A stretch of DNA of 64,000 nucleotides from Orobanche coerulescens (lineage: Eukaryota; Streptophyta; Magnoliopsida; Lamiales; Orobanchaceae): the NCBI GenBank assembly GCA_033398695.1, contig CM065817.1, positions 62,980,001-63,044,000 on the forward strand, given 5' to 3'. Below are positions 45,620 through 56,777 of this stretch, one piece after another. The translations under genes were made by a program, and so were the position numbers. Each line of letters begins with the position of its first letter. The first letter of the stretch is position 1. The notes beneath the pieces are model-generated. The model had not been told where the DNA came from. It saw only the letters and a list, made by a program, of their open reading frames with translations, and ran no database searches.

Positions 45620-47175
45620 TGAAGAGATAAATTCACCACTAGAAGGGGGGTTGAATAGTGGTGATGCGGAATACCGAAATTTCTTGCGAGAAAATGGAAA
45701 TAGTGCGGAAAATAAAGACTCAAGAATTTATAGAGGTTCGGCAACTTACCTACGTCCTCTCTCCGACTTTCTTTTTCTATTGGCTTAAGAAAAACCACAA
45801 CCTTAACTCGTCTTCTATCGGTCCGAGTTTACAACCGTTACAATCCGCTTGTCTTCTATCGGTCCAAGCTCAACCTTTCCCTCAATATGAATAATTGTTT
45901 ATCTAGTGTTCTATAGGAACTAGATAATCCTCACTATACGAATATGGAAGTATAATCCTAACAATGCCGGATCAAAGATCCTAATAACACCGGATTAGTG
46001 ACTCTTGATTCGTTTCTTTTTCTCTCACGTGTAAGTGATGCAACACTTACAACCAAATGAAAGAAGACAAAGAATAATAGATATTACAATTGAAATCGCT
46101 CTTGTATCTTTCTTTTCTCACAACTTGTAATGCAATAAAGTATGTAAATCTGAGCTCAAGAATGCTTTGATTGCTTGTATGCTTGTATGCTTGAATGCTT
46201 GAAGTTGTGTTTTTGATACCCAAGTCCTTCGGGTATTTATAGGTGTGAGACATCCTTCAAATTCTGAAAAACATACTATTAGCGTGCGCTAATAGTGCCT
46301 TGTAGCGTGCGCTAACGGATTTTGACTTGAAATCTCTGAACGGTCACAAAGACTGTTGCAACGGTAAAATAATATGACTAGCGTGCGCTAGTAATGACAT
46401 GGTAGCGTGCGCTAACGTCTTGGTCAACTAGTCTTCGATCTTGACTTTGACAATATCCGATTTCCTCTCCAACGACTCTTTTTCCAACGGCTAAAATTAT
46501 GATTAGCGTGCGCTAGCAAGTATGCATAGCGTGCGCTAGCATTAATTAAATCCAATTTTTCCAGATTTTCCGGATCTGCATTGACTCTTGCTTCCAACGG
46601 TTGAAATTCAAACGGTAATATGCAGATTTCATTTAGCGTGCGCTAATACCTTTCTCTTAGCGTGCGCTACTGAGTTATTTCATTAACGTACGTTACCTTG
46701 TGTAGCGTACGTAAAAGCCTTGACGAAATGAGTCCAGTAGCTACTGGACTACAAACCATAATATTGGTAGCGTGCGCTAGATATGAGAAGTAACGTGCGC
46801 TATGTCCATGATGTAGCGTACGTAAGATTATATGTGTAGCGTGCGCAACGTCCAGTTCTGATTTCCTTCCAGACTTCACTTGACCTCTGGAGACTTGCGA
46901 TAGCGTGCGTTATATATGTTGTATAGCGTGCGCTAACTGTAGTTTATTAGCGTGCGCTATCATTCAATAGCTTGCGTGCGCTATCGATCAGGCGACTTGA
47001 GTAGGCTGCAGCTGACTTGACTGGTCTGTGTATGTGAGTCTCGATAGCGTGCGCTACGATATGATACGTAGCGTGCGTTAGCTATATTTTGGTCCTTCAA
47101 AATATTATCGAGCCGAGATTGATTCAATTAAATGTTTTGAATATAATAATCATCAAAATACATTTTGAGTCAACA
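45620..47175 (-). repeat. SIRE-like 5' LTR
   Basis: 1,556 bp, the same length as the 3' LTR with about 12 substitutions seen by eye. U3 palindrome cluster at about 46280-47080. Confidence 0.95.
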
Positions 47176-47320
47176 CATCATAAAGCCATGGCCCTGGCAG
47201 TCGATGGAACCGGCTGCTTCGGCCATGCAAGGTCCATTTCGGCCGAGATCGCCCGCCCTTCGTTTAAATCCGAGGCCGGCGTAGTCTGAGGGCTCTCCAA
47301 CATTAATCAGTGGACACATG
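47176..47320 (+). other. TRG array interior 2, right of the SIRE-like insertion
   Basis: Resumes with CATCA and runs to the ACATG target site (47316-47320) before L3. Non-coding; contains one CCTTCGTTTAAATCCGAGGC motif. Confidence 0.9.
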
Positions 47321-48528
47321 TGTTGTGTCAAGAATTAACACCTTCCGACCGGCGATCGCCTAGGAGGTCGGGCGACCGAGTCACTTCCGAGCGGCCAAGG
47401 CAGATCTGCCGATCAGCGACCAGGCGGCCGAGCCTTAACCCAGCGGACAAGCTAGACTGGCCAACCGAAGGTCCCAGGACGAATCCCGGTGCCGAGCGAT
47501 CGACATCAAGATGATCGCCTCTCGGTACTCGGCGACCGACTCCTGGCGACCGATAAGCGGACGACCATCTCTCGGCACCTGCCGACCGACTTCTGGCGAC
47601 CGACAATCGGGCGACCCTCTATCAGCATCTGCCTATCGACCCTTGGTGACCGACCGAATGCCGACCCTCAGCACATGGTCGAGGGCGACCTCAGATGATC
47701 ATCTAGAGACGACCGCCTCATGTCGATCACCACCGATGGCCATCCATTCGGCGAAGGCCGAGCCCCAGGACTGGCACCACGTGCATGGACCGAGACAAGA
47801 TCCGCGAATCTCGGGCCATTGACCACAGCCTGGCAGAATCTCTCCACCAGCCGACAAGCCGCCGAAAGCTGTCAGTAGGGCCGCATGTGGCTGACTCCAG
47901 ACACGTGCTGGCTCCTTATTGGACCGCCCAGCTGGCGCCAGCCACTGCATTGGACTTTATACGGATTGCCAGCCACTACCTTGGATTTTAGTCCGACAGC
48001 CCAGGAGATCGCCCCATTATAATATTGGCCGGCAGGCGATCGGCACATTATTATAATGGCCGGCAGGCGATCGACCACTAAAGGACAGGACCCGGCTGTC
48101 CCTATATAAACAAGGCGCCCTGCACTCGGCCTCTTCTTCTGCAATATCGCGATTTGAGCACACAATACAGAAACAATATACAGCACTTGGCTAATCTCCA
48201 ACTCTTGGCAATAGCTATCATTCGGTCCTTCTTCTCTCGGCCTATCTCATCCAGCAGATTATCGGCGGGGACGAAGAACATCGAGCTTCGCTCAAGAGCC
48301 GGATTAACAGAGTCTTTTTACACTCATTGTATCTAGATTTCTCACATTAATACTTGTATCCACGAATATTTATATTAATAACATCTCGCGAGAGCATTCA
48401 AGCCCGGGCCTAACAAACCCGGCAAATCTTGTATTATTTATCTTCTCTCGGAAGTGCTCCCGCAATTGTTGTTTGTTGCCCGTCATCCAGCAGTATTAAT
48501 CTTCGGATAAATATTTTGGGCAACAACA
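47321..48528 (+). repeat. TRG array LTR L3
   Basis: 1,208 bp, TGTTGTGTCAAG to CAACAACA, preceded by ACATG. TATA box 48103-48110. Nearly identical to L5 and L6. Confidence 0.93.
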
Positions 48529-50340
48529 ATTGGCGCTAGAAGAAGGGGATCCAACCCTCGAATTTTTATACCTACCGTCCCGAAGAACACTCACTGTTCT
48601 CGGGGCAGATACTTGAAGTGACACTCACTGCACTTCAAAGAAATATTTTAGAAATCATGTCTTCCGCCTCCGCGTCGAAGAAGGCCGCTGACCAGCCGGC
48701 CAGAACCCCCGTTCCGTCCCTGAGCCGCGGCCCGATGGTGGAAGCGGCCGCCTTGATCGAGAGGCGCTCGATCCGTCCGGACGGCGGCCCGAGCCTCTCG
48801 CTCGATCAGTTCCGAACCAATGAACAGATCGAAGAGGCCATAGACGCCCTTCAGGAACGACGGAGTGCTCTCGACGCGCCTCCTGCTATCACTCCCTCGG
48901 TCTCCCGCCGGAAGTCCAAGCGGAAGCTCAAGGCATTACTGGCCGAGCGAGCGCCAGGAGGATCTCACCCGCAAGAAGAGGCGCTCGGCAGCCGGGGCAC
49001 GTCTGTCTTCGATCGCCTGGGCAGTGACCCGACCTGGAGACCGGGGCAGTCCGGCCCCAGCTACGAGACGACGGAATTTGAATCCCTCACCAGGAGCTCG
49101 GCCTACCCGGCTCCCACAAGGCGATCCAGCCGCCTGGCTCCCGCTCGTCAAATTCCCGAGGTCGGCGGCGAGTCGGAGGTCGGTACACGATCGCTTCGCC
49201 CCGCTCCCAAAGCCGATCCGCAGCGGCCGAGCCGCGCGATTGCGCTTGCAACATCAGCTCGGCAGCGTGAAGGCGCTCCTGCAATCCGGGGCAGGCGCCA
49301 TGAAGACGATCGCCGAGCCGAGCGAGCCGCTCGCGATCGACATCGAGCTCGCCCCCGTGCAGCACAAGATCGCTCCTCCTCAGACACCCGTGTACGAGGG
49401 GCGATCGGACCCCCAAACACACCTGCACAAGTTCAACATCTACATGACCGGGTGTGGGGCATCGGACGCGACCAGGTGCCGGATGTTCCCTCTGACGCTG
49501 GACGACATCGCCCACCGGTGGTACACCTCATTGCCACCTCGGTCCATTGGCTCCTTTAACGAGCTGGCGCACGTCTTCACAGAGTACTTCGCCACCAGGG
49601 TCGTCCGGCCAGAAGGTCGATTTCGCATGATGCAAATCAAGCAGGGAGAAGAGGAGACCGACTCGGACTACATCGACCGGGTAGACGTGATCATCCTCAA
49701 CGGCGAGCCCGTAAGCGATGAGACCGCCCTCTACGCGGTCCTAGGAGGTTTTCAGGGCTTCTCGCCTATGTTCAGGCATCTCACGAAGATCCTACCGACG
49801 ACCTATGCAGCCTTCCGGGCTAGAGCCGCAGATTTCCTGTCCAGGCAAAGGCTTCTTCTTAGCCTAGGAGTTCCGCGATCGGCGCCCGAGCGACGACCTC
49901 CAGTCTCCCAGCCCGAGCGACGACCTCCGGTCTTCCAGCCCGGTCACTACTATCCAGCAGAGCCGGAGGACTCGCTCACCGCCTACAGTCCAACATTCTA
50001 AATAAGGGACTAACTCCCGCCGATCGCCGATATTGACCTACGAATAAAGCGATCGGCTGCCGAGTGGCGATCGCCAGCCTTCCGGCCCGATCGCCGATCA
50101 TCACGCTACATCATCAGCAACCCGGTGGACACGATCGCCATCTACAGTCCAGCATATAACATGACGGACTAAGGCATAAGATCGCCTCCACCGCACATCA
50201 TAAAGCCATGGCCCTGGCGATCGATGGAACCGGCTGCTTCGGCCATGCAAGGTCCCTTTCGGCCGAGATCGCCCGCCCTTCGTTTAAATACGAGGCCGGC
50301 GTAGTCTGAGGGCTCTCCAACATTAATCAGTGGACACATG
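48529..50340 (+). other. TRG array interior 3 (ends at ACATG)
   Basis: PBS-like site after L3, gag, then non-coding DNA to ACATG (50336-50340) before L4. Lacks the last 501 bp of a complete interior. Confidence 0.9.
48657..50001 (+). pseudogene. TRG gag, interior 3 (one central frameshift)
   Basis: From the ATG at 48657 (MSSASASKKAADQPART) the frame is open past SLSLDQFRTNEQIEEAI and SRRKSKRKLKALLAER to about 49160. The rest, including the gag core and the C-terminus ending SLTAYSPTF, is open in another frame to the TAA at 49999-50001. A break in 49160-49260, where CAG/CTG sites are eroded, explains both. Otherwise the protein would be about 450 residues. Confidence 0.88.
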
Positions 50341-51530
50341 TGTTGTGTCAAGAATTAACACCTTCCGACCGGCGATCGCCTAGGAGGTCGGGCGACCGAG
50401 TCACTTCCAGGCGGCCGGCGGATCTGCCGATCGAGACCAGCGGCCGAGCCTTAACCATGGACAAGCTAGATCAAGCCGAAGGTCCCAGGACGAATCCCGG
50501 TGCCGAGCGATCGACATCAAGACGATCGCCTCTCAGTACTCGGCGACCGACTCCTGGCGACCGATAAGCGGACGACCATCTCTCGGCACCTGCCGACCGA
50601 CTTCTGGCGACCGACAATCGGGCGACCCTCTATCAGCATCTGTCGATCGACCCTTGGTGACCGACCGAATGCCGACCCTCATCACCTGGTCGAGGGCGAC
50701 CTCGGATGATCAGCTAGAGACGACCGCCTCATGTCGATCACCACCGATGGCCATCCATTCGGCGAAGGCCGAGCCCCAGGACTGGCACCACGTGCAAGGA
50801 CCGAGACAAGATCCGCGAATCTCGGGCCATTGACCACAGCCTGGCAGAATCTCTCCACCAGCCGACAAGCCGCCGAAAGCTGTCAGTAGGGCCGCATGTG
50901 GTCGACTCCGCACACGTCGCTCCTTATTGACCGCCAGTGGCGCCAAATGCATTGGACTTTATACGGATTGCCAGCCACTACCTTGGATTTTAGCCCGACA
51001 GCCCAGGAGATCGCCCCATTATAATACTGGCCGGCAGGCGATCGGCACATTATTATAATGGCCGGCAGGCGATCGGCCACTAAAGGACAGGACCCGGCTG
51101 TCCCTATATAAACTAGGCGACATGCACTCGGCCTCTTCTTCTGCAATATCGCGATTTGAGCACACAATACAGAAACAATATACAACACTTGGCTAATCTC
51201 CTACTCTTGGCAACAGCTATCATTCGGTCCTTCTTCTCCCGGCCTATCTCATCCAGCAGATTATCGGCGGGGACGAAGAACATCGAGCTTCGCTCAAGAG
51301 CCGGATTAACAGAGTCTTTTTACACTCATTGTATCTAGATTTCTCACATTAATAGTTGTATCCACGAATATTTGTATTAATAACATCTCGCGAGAGCATT
51401 CAAGCCCGGGCCTAACAAACCCGGCAAATCTTGTATTATTTATCTTCTCTCGGAAGTGCTCCCGCAATTGTTGTTTGTTGCCCGTCATCCAGCAGTATTA
51501 ATCTTCGGATAAATATTTTGGGCAACAACA
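50341..51530 (+). repeat. TRG array LTR L4 (5' LTR of the nested element)
   Basis: 1,190 bp. TATA box 51105-51112. Shortened relative to L3 at several CAG/CTG-containing places (about 50407-50475 and 50900-50950). Confidence 0.92.
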
Positions 51531-51658
51531 ATTGGCGCTAGAAGAATGGGATCCAACCCTTGAATTTTTATACCTACCGTCCCGAAGAATACTCACTGTT
51601 CTTGGGGCAGATACTTGAAGTGACACTCACTGCACTTCAAAGAAATCCTTCAGAAATC

Positions 51659-53015
51659 ATGTCTTCCGCCTCCGCGTCGAAGAAGGCGGCCCCGGCCGGC
51701 GGACCCCGTTCTGTCCCGATCAGGCCGCGGCCCGATGGTGGAAGGCAGCCGCCGCGGTCAGAGACGCTCGATCCCGTCTCGGGACGGCGGCCCGAGCCTC
51801 TCGCTCGATCAGTTCCGAACCAATGAACAGATCGAAGAGGCCATAGCCGCCCTTCAGGAACGACGGAGTGCTCTCGACGCGCCTCCTGCTATCACTCCCT
51901 CGGTCTCCCGCCGGAAGTCCAAGCGGAAGCTCAAGGCATTACTGGCCGAGCGAGCGCCAGGAGGATCTCACCCGCAAGAAGAGGCGCTCGGCAGCCGGGG
52001 CACGTCTGTCTTCGATCGCCTGGGCAGTGACCCGACCTGGAGACCGGGGCAGTCCGGCCCCAGCTACGAGACGACGGAATTTGAATCCCTCACCAGGAGC
52101 TCGGCCTACCCGGCTCCCACAAGGCGATCCAGCCGCCTGGCTCCCACTCGTCAAATTCCCGAGGTCGGTAGCAGCGGAGTCCGGAGGTCGGTACACGATC
52201 GCCTCGGCCCCCGCTCCCAAAGCCGATCCGCAAGCAGCCGAGCCGCGACGATTGCCGCTTTGCAACGTGAGCTCGACGACGTGAAGGCGCTCTTGCAATC
52301 CGGGGCAGGCGCCATGAAGACGATCGCCGAGCCGAGCGAGCCGCTCGCGATCGACATCGAGCTCGCCCCCGTGCAGCACAAGATCGCTCCTCCTCAGACA
52401 CCCGTGTACGAGGGGCGATCGGACCCCCAAACACACCTGCACAAGTTCAACATCTACATGACCGGGTGTGGGGCATCGGACGCGACCAGGTGCCGGATGT
52501 TCCCTCTGACGCTGGACGACATCGCCCACCGGTGGTACACCTCATTGCCACCTCGGTCCATTGGCTCCTTTAACGAGCTGGCGCACGTCTTCACGGATTA
52601 CTTCGCCACCAGGGTCGTCCGGCCAGAAGGTCGCTTCCGCATGATGCAAATCAAGCAGGGAGAAGAGGAGACCGACTCGGACTACATCGACCGGGTAGAC
52701 GTGATCATCCTCAACGGCGAGCCCGTAAGCGATGAGACCGCCCTCTACGCGGTCCTAGGAGGTTTTCAGGGCTTCTCGCCTATGTTCAGGCATCTCACGA
52801 AGACCCTACCGACGACCTATGCAGCCTTCCGGGCTAGAGCCGCAGATTTCCTGTCCAGGCAAAGGCTTCTTCTTAGCCTAGGAGTTCCGCGATCGGCGCC
52901 CGAGCGACGACCTCCATTCTCCCAGCCCGAGCGACGACCTCCGGTCTTCCAGCCCGGTCACTACTATCCAGCAGAGTCGGAGGACTCGCTCACCGCCTAC
53001 AGTCCAACATTCTAA
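51659..53015 (+). pseudogene. TRG gag, best-preserved copy (N-terminal frameshift)
   Basis: The family start MSSASASKKAA is at 51659; the frame changes before 51735, from where 426 residues are open to TAA at 53015. Order: SLSLDQFRTNEQIEEAI (about residue 22), basic stretch SRRKSKRKLKALLAER, helix ALQRELDDVKALLQS, then the Retrotrans_gag core with MFPLTLDDIAHRWYTSLPP, SFNELAHVFTDYF and YIDRVDVIILNGEPVSD. The tail is proline-rich with two short RRPP repeats, ending SLTAYSPTF. There is no CCHC knuckle, protease or pol. Probably packaged and copied by an autonomous partner's enzymes (inference). Confidence 0.88.
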
Positions 53016-53855
53016 ATAAGGGACTAACTCCCACCGATCGCCGATATCGACCTATGAATAAAGCGATCGGCTGTCGAGTGGCGATCGCAAGCCTTCCGGC
53101 CCGATCGCCGATCATCACGCTACATCATCAGCAACCCGGTGGACACGATCGCCATCTACAGTCCAACATATAACATGACGGACTAAGGCATAAGATTGCC
53201 TCCACCGCACATCATAAAGCCATGGCCCTGGCAGTCGATGGAACCGGCTGCTTCGGCCATGCAAGGTCCCTTTCGACCGAGATCGCCCGCCCTTCGTTTA
53301 AATACGAGGCCGGAGTAGTCTGAGGGCTCTCCAACATTAATCAGTGGACACATGCCACAACCCCCGTCTCAACGTACACCGTCGAGGTCGGCCATCTCCA
53401 TGGCTGGCCGAGGTGGAAGCAGAGCTAACAAGCCGCGGGCGTGGAGTTGATTCATCCGACGCTGCCCCGCGCAAGGACTCCTCTAGACCGAGACCGCACG
53501 CCCTTCGTTTAAATACGAGGCAGGGCGCAGCCTAATAGAGGACCCTCATAATAAAGTGAGTCACGAGACACTCAATGTCTTCGCGCACCAAGACACGGTC
53601 ATGGAGTCGGTCCATCGATCTCCGCGACTGTGCACGATTCCTCAAACAAAGTGAAACCACCAAGTTTCCGTGGGGGATCGGCCAATGTTGTTTTTGCAGG
53701 TACAAGACCGAAAGATAGCTAGCCAATCGACCATGATAGCCCAAGTCCGAATCCTAAGTCAGCTCAGGAAGATCGCCCGTCCTCATCCTTACACGATCGC
53801 CAGCAAGAGCCACCTCGACCCATGTCTTCAACATAGGAGCAAGCTGGGGGGCAAT
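53016..53855 (+). other. Complete TRG 3' interior with PPT
   Basis: Non-coding 840 bp. Contains the ACATG site (53350-53354), two copies of CCTTCGTTTAAATACGAGGC (about 53292 and 53502), and the purine tract GGAGCAAGCTGGGGGGCAAT directly before L5. Confidence 0.85.
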
Positions 53856-55063
53856 TGTTGTGTCAAGAATTAACACCTTCCGACCGGCGATCGCCTAGGA
53901 GGTCGGGCGACAGAGTCACTTCCGAGCGGCCAAGGAAGATCTGCCGATCAGCGACCAGGCGGCCGAGCCTTAACCCAGCGGACAAGCTAGACTGGCCAAC
54001 CAAAGGTCCCAGGACGAATCCCGGTGCCGAGCGATCGACATCAAGACGATCTCCTCTCGGTACTCGGCGACCGACTCCTGGCGACCGATAAGCGGACGAC
54101 CATCTCTCGGCACCTGCCGACCGACTTCTGGCGACCGACAATCGGGCGACCCTCTATCAGCATCTGCCGATCGACCCTTGGTGACCGACCGAATGCCGAC
54201 CCTCAGCACCTGGTCGAGGGCGACCTCGGATGATCAGCTAGAGACGACTGCCTCATGTCGATCACCACCGATGGCCATCCAGTCGGTGAAGGCCGAGCCC
54301 CAGGACTGGCACCACGTGCAAGGACCGAGACAAGATCCGCGAATCTCGGGCCATTGACCACAGCCTGGCAGAATCTCTCCACCAACCGACAAGCCGCCGA
54401 AAGCTGTCAGTAGGGCCGCATGTGGCTGACTCCAGACACGTGCTGGCTCCTTATTGGACCGCCCAGCTGGCGCCAGCCACTTCATTGGACTTTATACGGA
54501 CTGCCAGCCACTACCTTGGATTTTTGCCCGACAGCCCAGGAGATCGCCCCATTATAATATTGGCCGGCAGGCGATCGGCACATTATTATAATCGCCGGCA
54601 GGCGATCGGCCACTAAAGGACAGGACCCGACTGTCCCTATATAAACAAGGCGCCCTGCACTCGGCCTCTTCTTCTGCAATATCGCGATTTGAGCACACAA
54701 TACAGAAACAATATACAGCACTTGGCTAATCTCCAACTCTTGGCAACAGCTATCATTCGGTCCTTCTTCTCCCGGCCTATCTCATCCAGCAGATTATCGG
54801 CGGGGACGAAGAACATCGAGCTTCGCTCAAGAGCCGGATTAACAGAGCCTTTTTACACTCATTGTATCTAGATTTCTCACATTAATACTTGTATCCACGA
54901 ATATTTGTATTAATAACATCTCGCGAGAGCATTCAAGCCCGGGCCTAACAAAACCGGTAAATCTTGTATTATTTATCTTCTCTCGGAAGTGCTCCCGCAA
55001 TTGTTGTTTGTTGCCCGTCATCCAGCAGTATTAATCTTCGGATAAATATTTTGGGCAACAACA
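53856..55063 (+). repeat. TRG array LTR L5 (3' LTR of the nested element)
   Basis: 1,208 bp, TGTTGTGTCAAG to CAACAACA, followed by ACATG. TATA box 54638-54645. Confidence 0.93.
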
Positions 55064-55569
55064 ACATGCCACAACCCCCGTCTCAATGTACACCGTCGAG
55101 GTCGTCCATCTCCATGGCTGGCCGAGGTGGAAGCAGAGCTAACAAGCCGCGGGCGTGGAGTTTATTCATCCGACGCTGCCCCGCGCAAGGACTCCTCTAG
55201 ACCGAGACCGCACGCCCTTCGTTTAAATACGAGGCGGGGCGCAGCCTAACAGAGGACCCTCATAATAAAGTGAGTCACGAGACACTCAATGTCTTCGCGC
55301 ACCAATACACGGTCATGGAGTCGGTCCATTGATCTCCGCGACTGTGCACGATTCCTCAAACAAAGCGAAACCACCAAGTTTCCGTGGGGGATCGGCCAAT
55401 GTTGTTTTTGCAGGTACAAGACCGAAAGATAGCTAGCCAATCGACCATGATAGCCCAAGTTCGAATCCTAAGTCAGCTCAGGAAGATCGCCCGTCCTCAT
55501 CCTTACACGATCGCCAGCAAGAGCCACCTCGCCCCATGTCTTCAACATAGGAGCAAGCTGGGGGGCAAT
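55064..55569 (+). other. Remainder of the outer TRG interior with PPT
   Basis: 506 bp that begin ACATGCCACAAC and match 53350-53855. It is the 3' end of the outer element's interior, displaced by the nested insertion. One CCTTCGTTTAAATACGAGGC motif (about 55216) and the PPT before L6. No gene. Confidence 0.9.
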
Positions 55570-56777
55570 TGTTGTGTCAAGAATTAACACCTTCCGACCG
55601 GCGATCGCCTAGGAGGTCGGGCGACCGAGTCACTTCCGAGCGGCCAAGGCAGATCTGCCGATCAGCGACCAGGCGGCCGAGCCTTAACCCAGCGGACAAG
55701 CTAGACTGGCCAACCGAAGGTCCCAGGACGATTCCCGGTGCCGAGCGATCGACATCAAGACGATCGCCTCTCGATACTCGACGACCGACTCCTGGCGACC
55801 GATAAGCGGACGACCATCTCTCGGCACCTGCCGACCGACTTCTGGCGACCGATAATCGGGCGACCCTCTATCAGCATCTGCCGATCGACCCTTGGTGACC
55901 GACTGAATGCCGACCCTCAGCACCTGGTCGAGGGCGACCTCGTATGATCAGCTAGAGACGACCGCCTCATGTCGATCACCACCGATGGCCATCCAGTCGG
56001 CGAAGGCCGAGCCCCAGGACTGGCACCACGTGCAAGGACCGAGACAAGATCCGCGAATCTCGGGCCATTGACCACAGCCTGGCAGAATCTCTCCACCAGC
56101 CGACAAGCCGCCGAAAGCTGTCAGTAGGGCCGCATGTGGCTGACTCCAGACACGTGCTGGCTCCTTATTGGACCGCCCAGCTGGCGCCAGCCACTGCATT
56201 GGACTTTATACGGACTGCCAGCCACTACCTTGGATTTTAGCCCGACAGCCCAGGAGATCACCCCATTATAATATTGGCCGGCAGGCGATCGGCACATTAT
56301 TATAATGGCCGGCAGGCGATCGGCCACTAAAGGACAGGACCCGGATGTCCCTATATAAACAAGGCGCCCTGCACTCGGCCTCTTCTTCTGCAATATCGCG
56401 ATTTGAGCACACAATACAGAAACAATATACAGCACTTGGCTAATCTCCAACTCTTGGCAACAGCTATCATTCGGTCCTTCTTCTCCCGGCCTATCTCATC
56501 CAGCAGATTATCGGCGGGGACGAAGAACATCGAGCTTCGCTCAAGAGCCGGATTAACAGAGTCTTTTTACACTCATTGTATTTAGATTTCTCACATTAAT
56601 ACTTGTATCCACGAATATTTGTATTAATAACATCTCGCGAGAGCATTCAAGCCCGGGCCTAACAAACCCGGCAAATCTTGTATTATTTATCTTCTCTCGG
56701 AAGTGCTCCCGCAATTGTTGTTTGTTGCCCTTCATCCAGCAGTATTAATCTTCGGATAAATATTTTGGGCAACAACA
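55570..56777 (+). repeat. TRG array LTR L6 (outer 3' LTR)
   Basis: 1,208 bp, ends CAACAACA followed by TAAAT (56778-56782), the right TSD of the outer element. TATA box 56352-56359. Confidence 0.93.

Larger units (their letters stand above)
37178..47175 (-). mobile_element. SIRE-like Ty1/copia retrotransposon with an extra 3' ORF
   Basis: 9,998 bp with perfect TSD CATCA (37173-37177 and 47176-47180) and LTRs of identical length (1,556 bp). On the minus strand: 5' LTR 45620-47175, PBS, gag, pol (PR-INT-RT-RH), palindrome cluster, extra ORF, PPT, 3' LTR 37178-38733. Gag length with coiled coil, one CCHC knuckle, palindrome-rich LTRs and a gene between pol and the 3' LTR fit Sireviruses. About 12 substitutions and no indel were seen between the LTRs, so this is the youngest insertion of the central block. 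Coding frames still show breaks. Confidence 0.94.
50341..55063 (+). mobile_element. Complete nested TRG element (L4-interior-L5)
   Basis: 4,723 bp flanked by ACATG at 50336-50340 and 55064-55068. In a complete interior the same ACATG is at 53350-53354, in the sequence GGACACATGCCACAAC. Joining the flanks therefore restores the outer element's interior exactly. This is the only TRG in the central array with all parts: two LTRs, PBS, gag, 3' region and PPT. Confidence 0.9.
31327..56777 (+). mobile_element. Central TRG array: six LTRs and five interiors on one strand, with a nested SIRE-like copia
   Basis: The outermost LTRs (L1 and L6) are flanked by TAAAT at 31322-31326 and 56778-56782, so the 25,451 bp block grew inside one insertion. 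LTRs: L1 31327-32533, L2 34325-35525, L3 47321-48528, L4 50341-51530, L5 53856-55063, L6 55570-56777. L2, L3 and L4 are each preceded by ACATG and L5 is followed by ACATG, so L4-interior-L5 is a second TRG inserted into the interior of the first. Units L1, L2 and L3 are repeats of [LTR + truncated interior], about 3.0 kb each without the copia. Confidence 0.92.

Noticed and set aside
51868..52284. Alternative-frame ORFs over TRG gag
   Set aside because: They are shadows of gag; only the frame with the Retrotrans_gag core is kept between copies.
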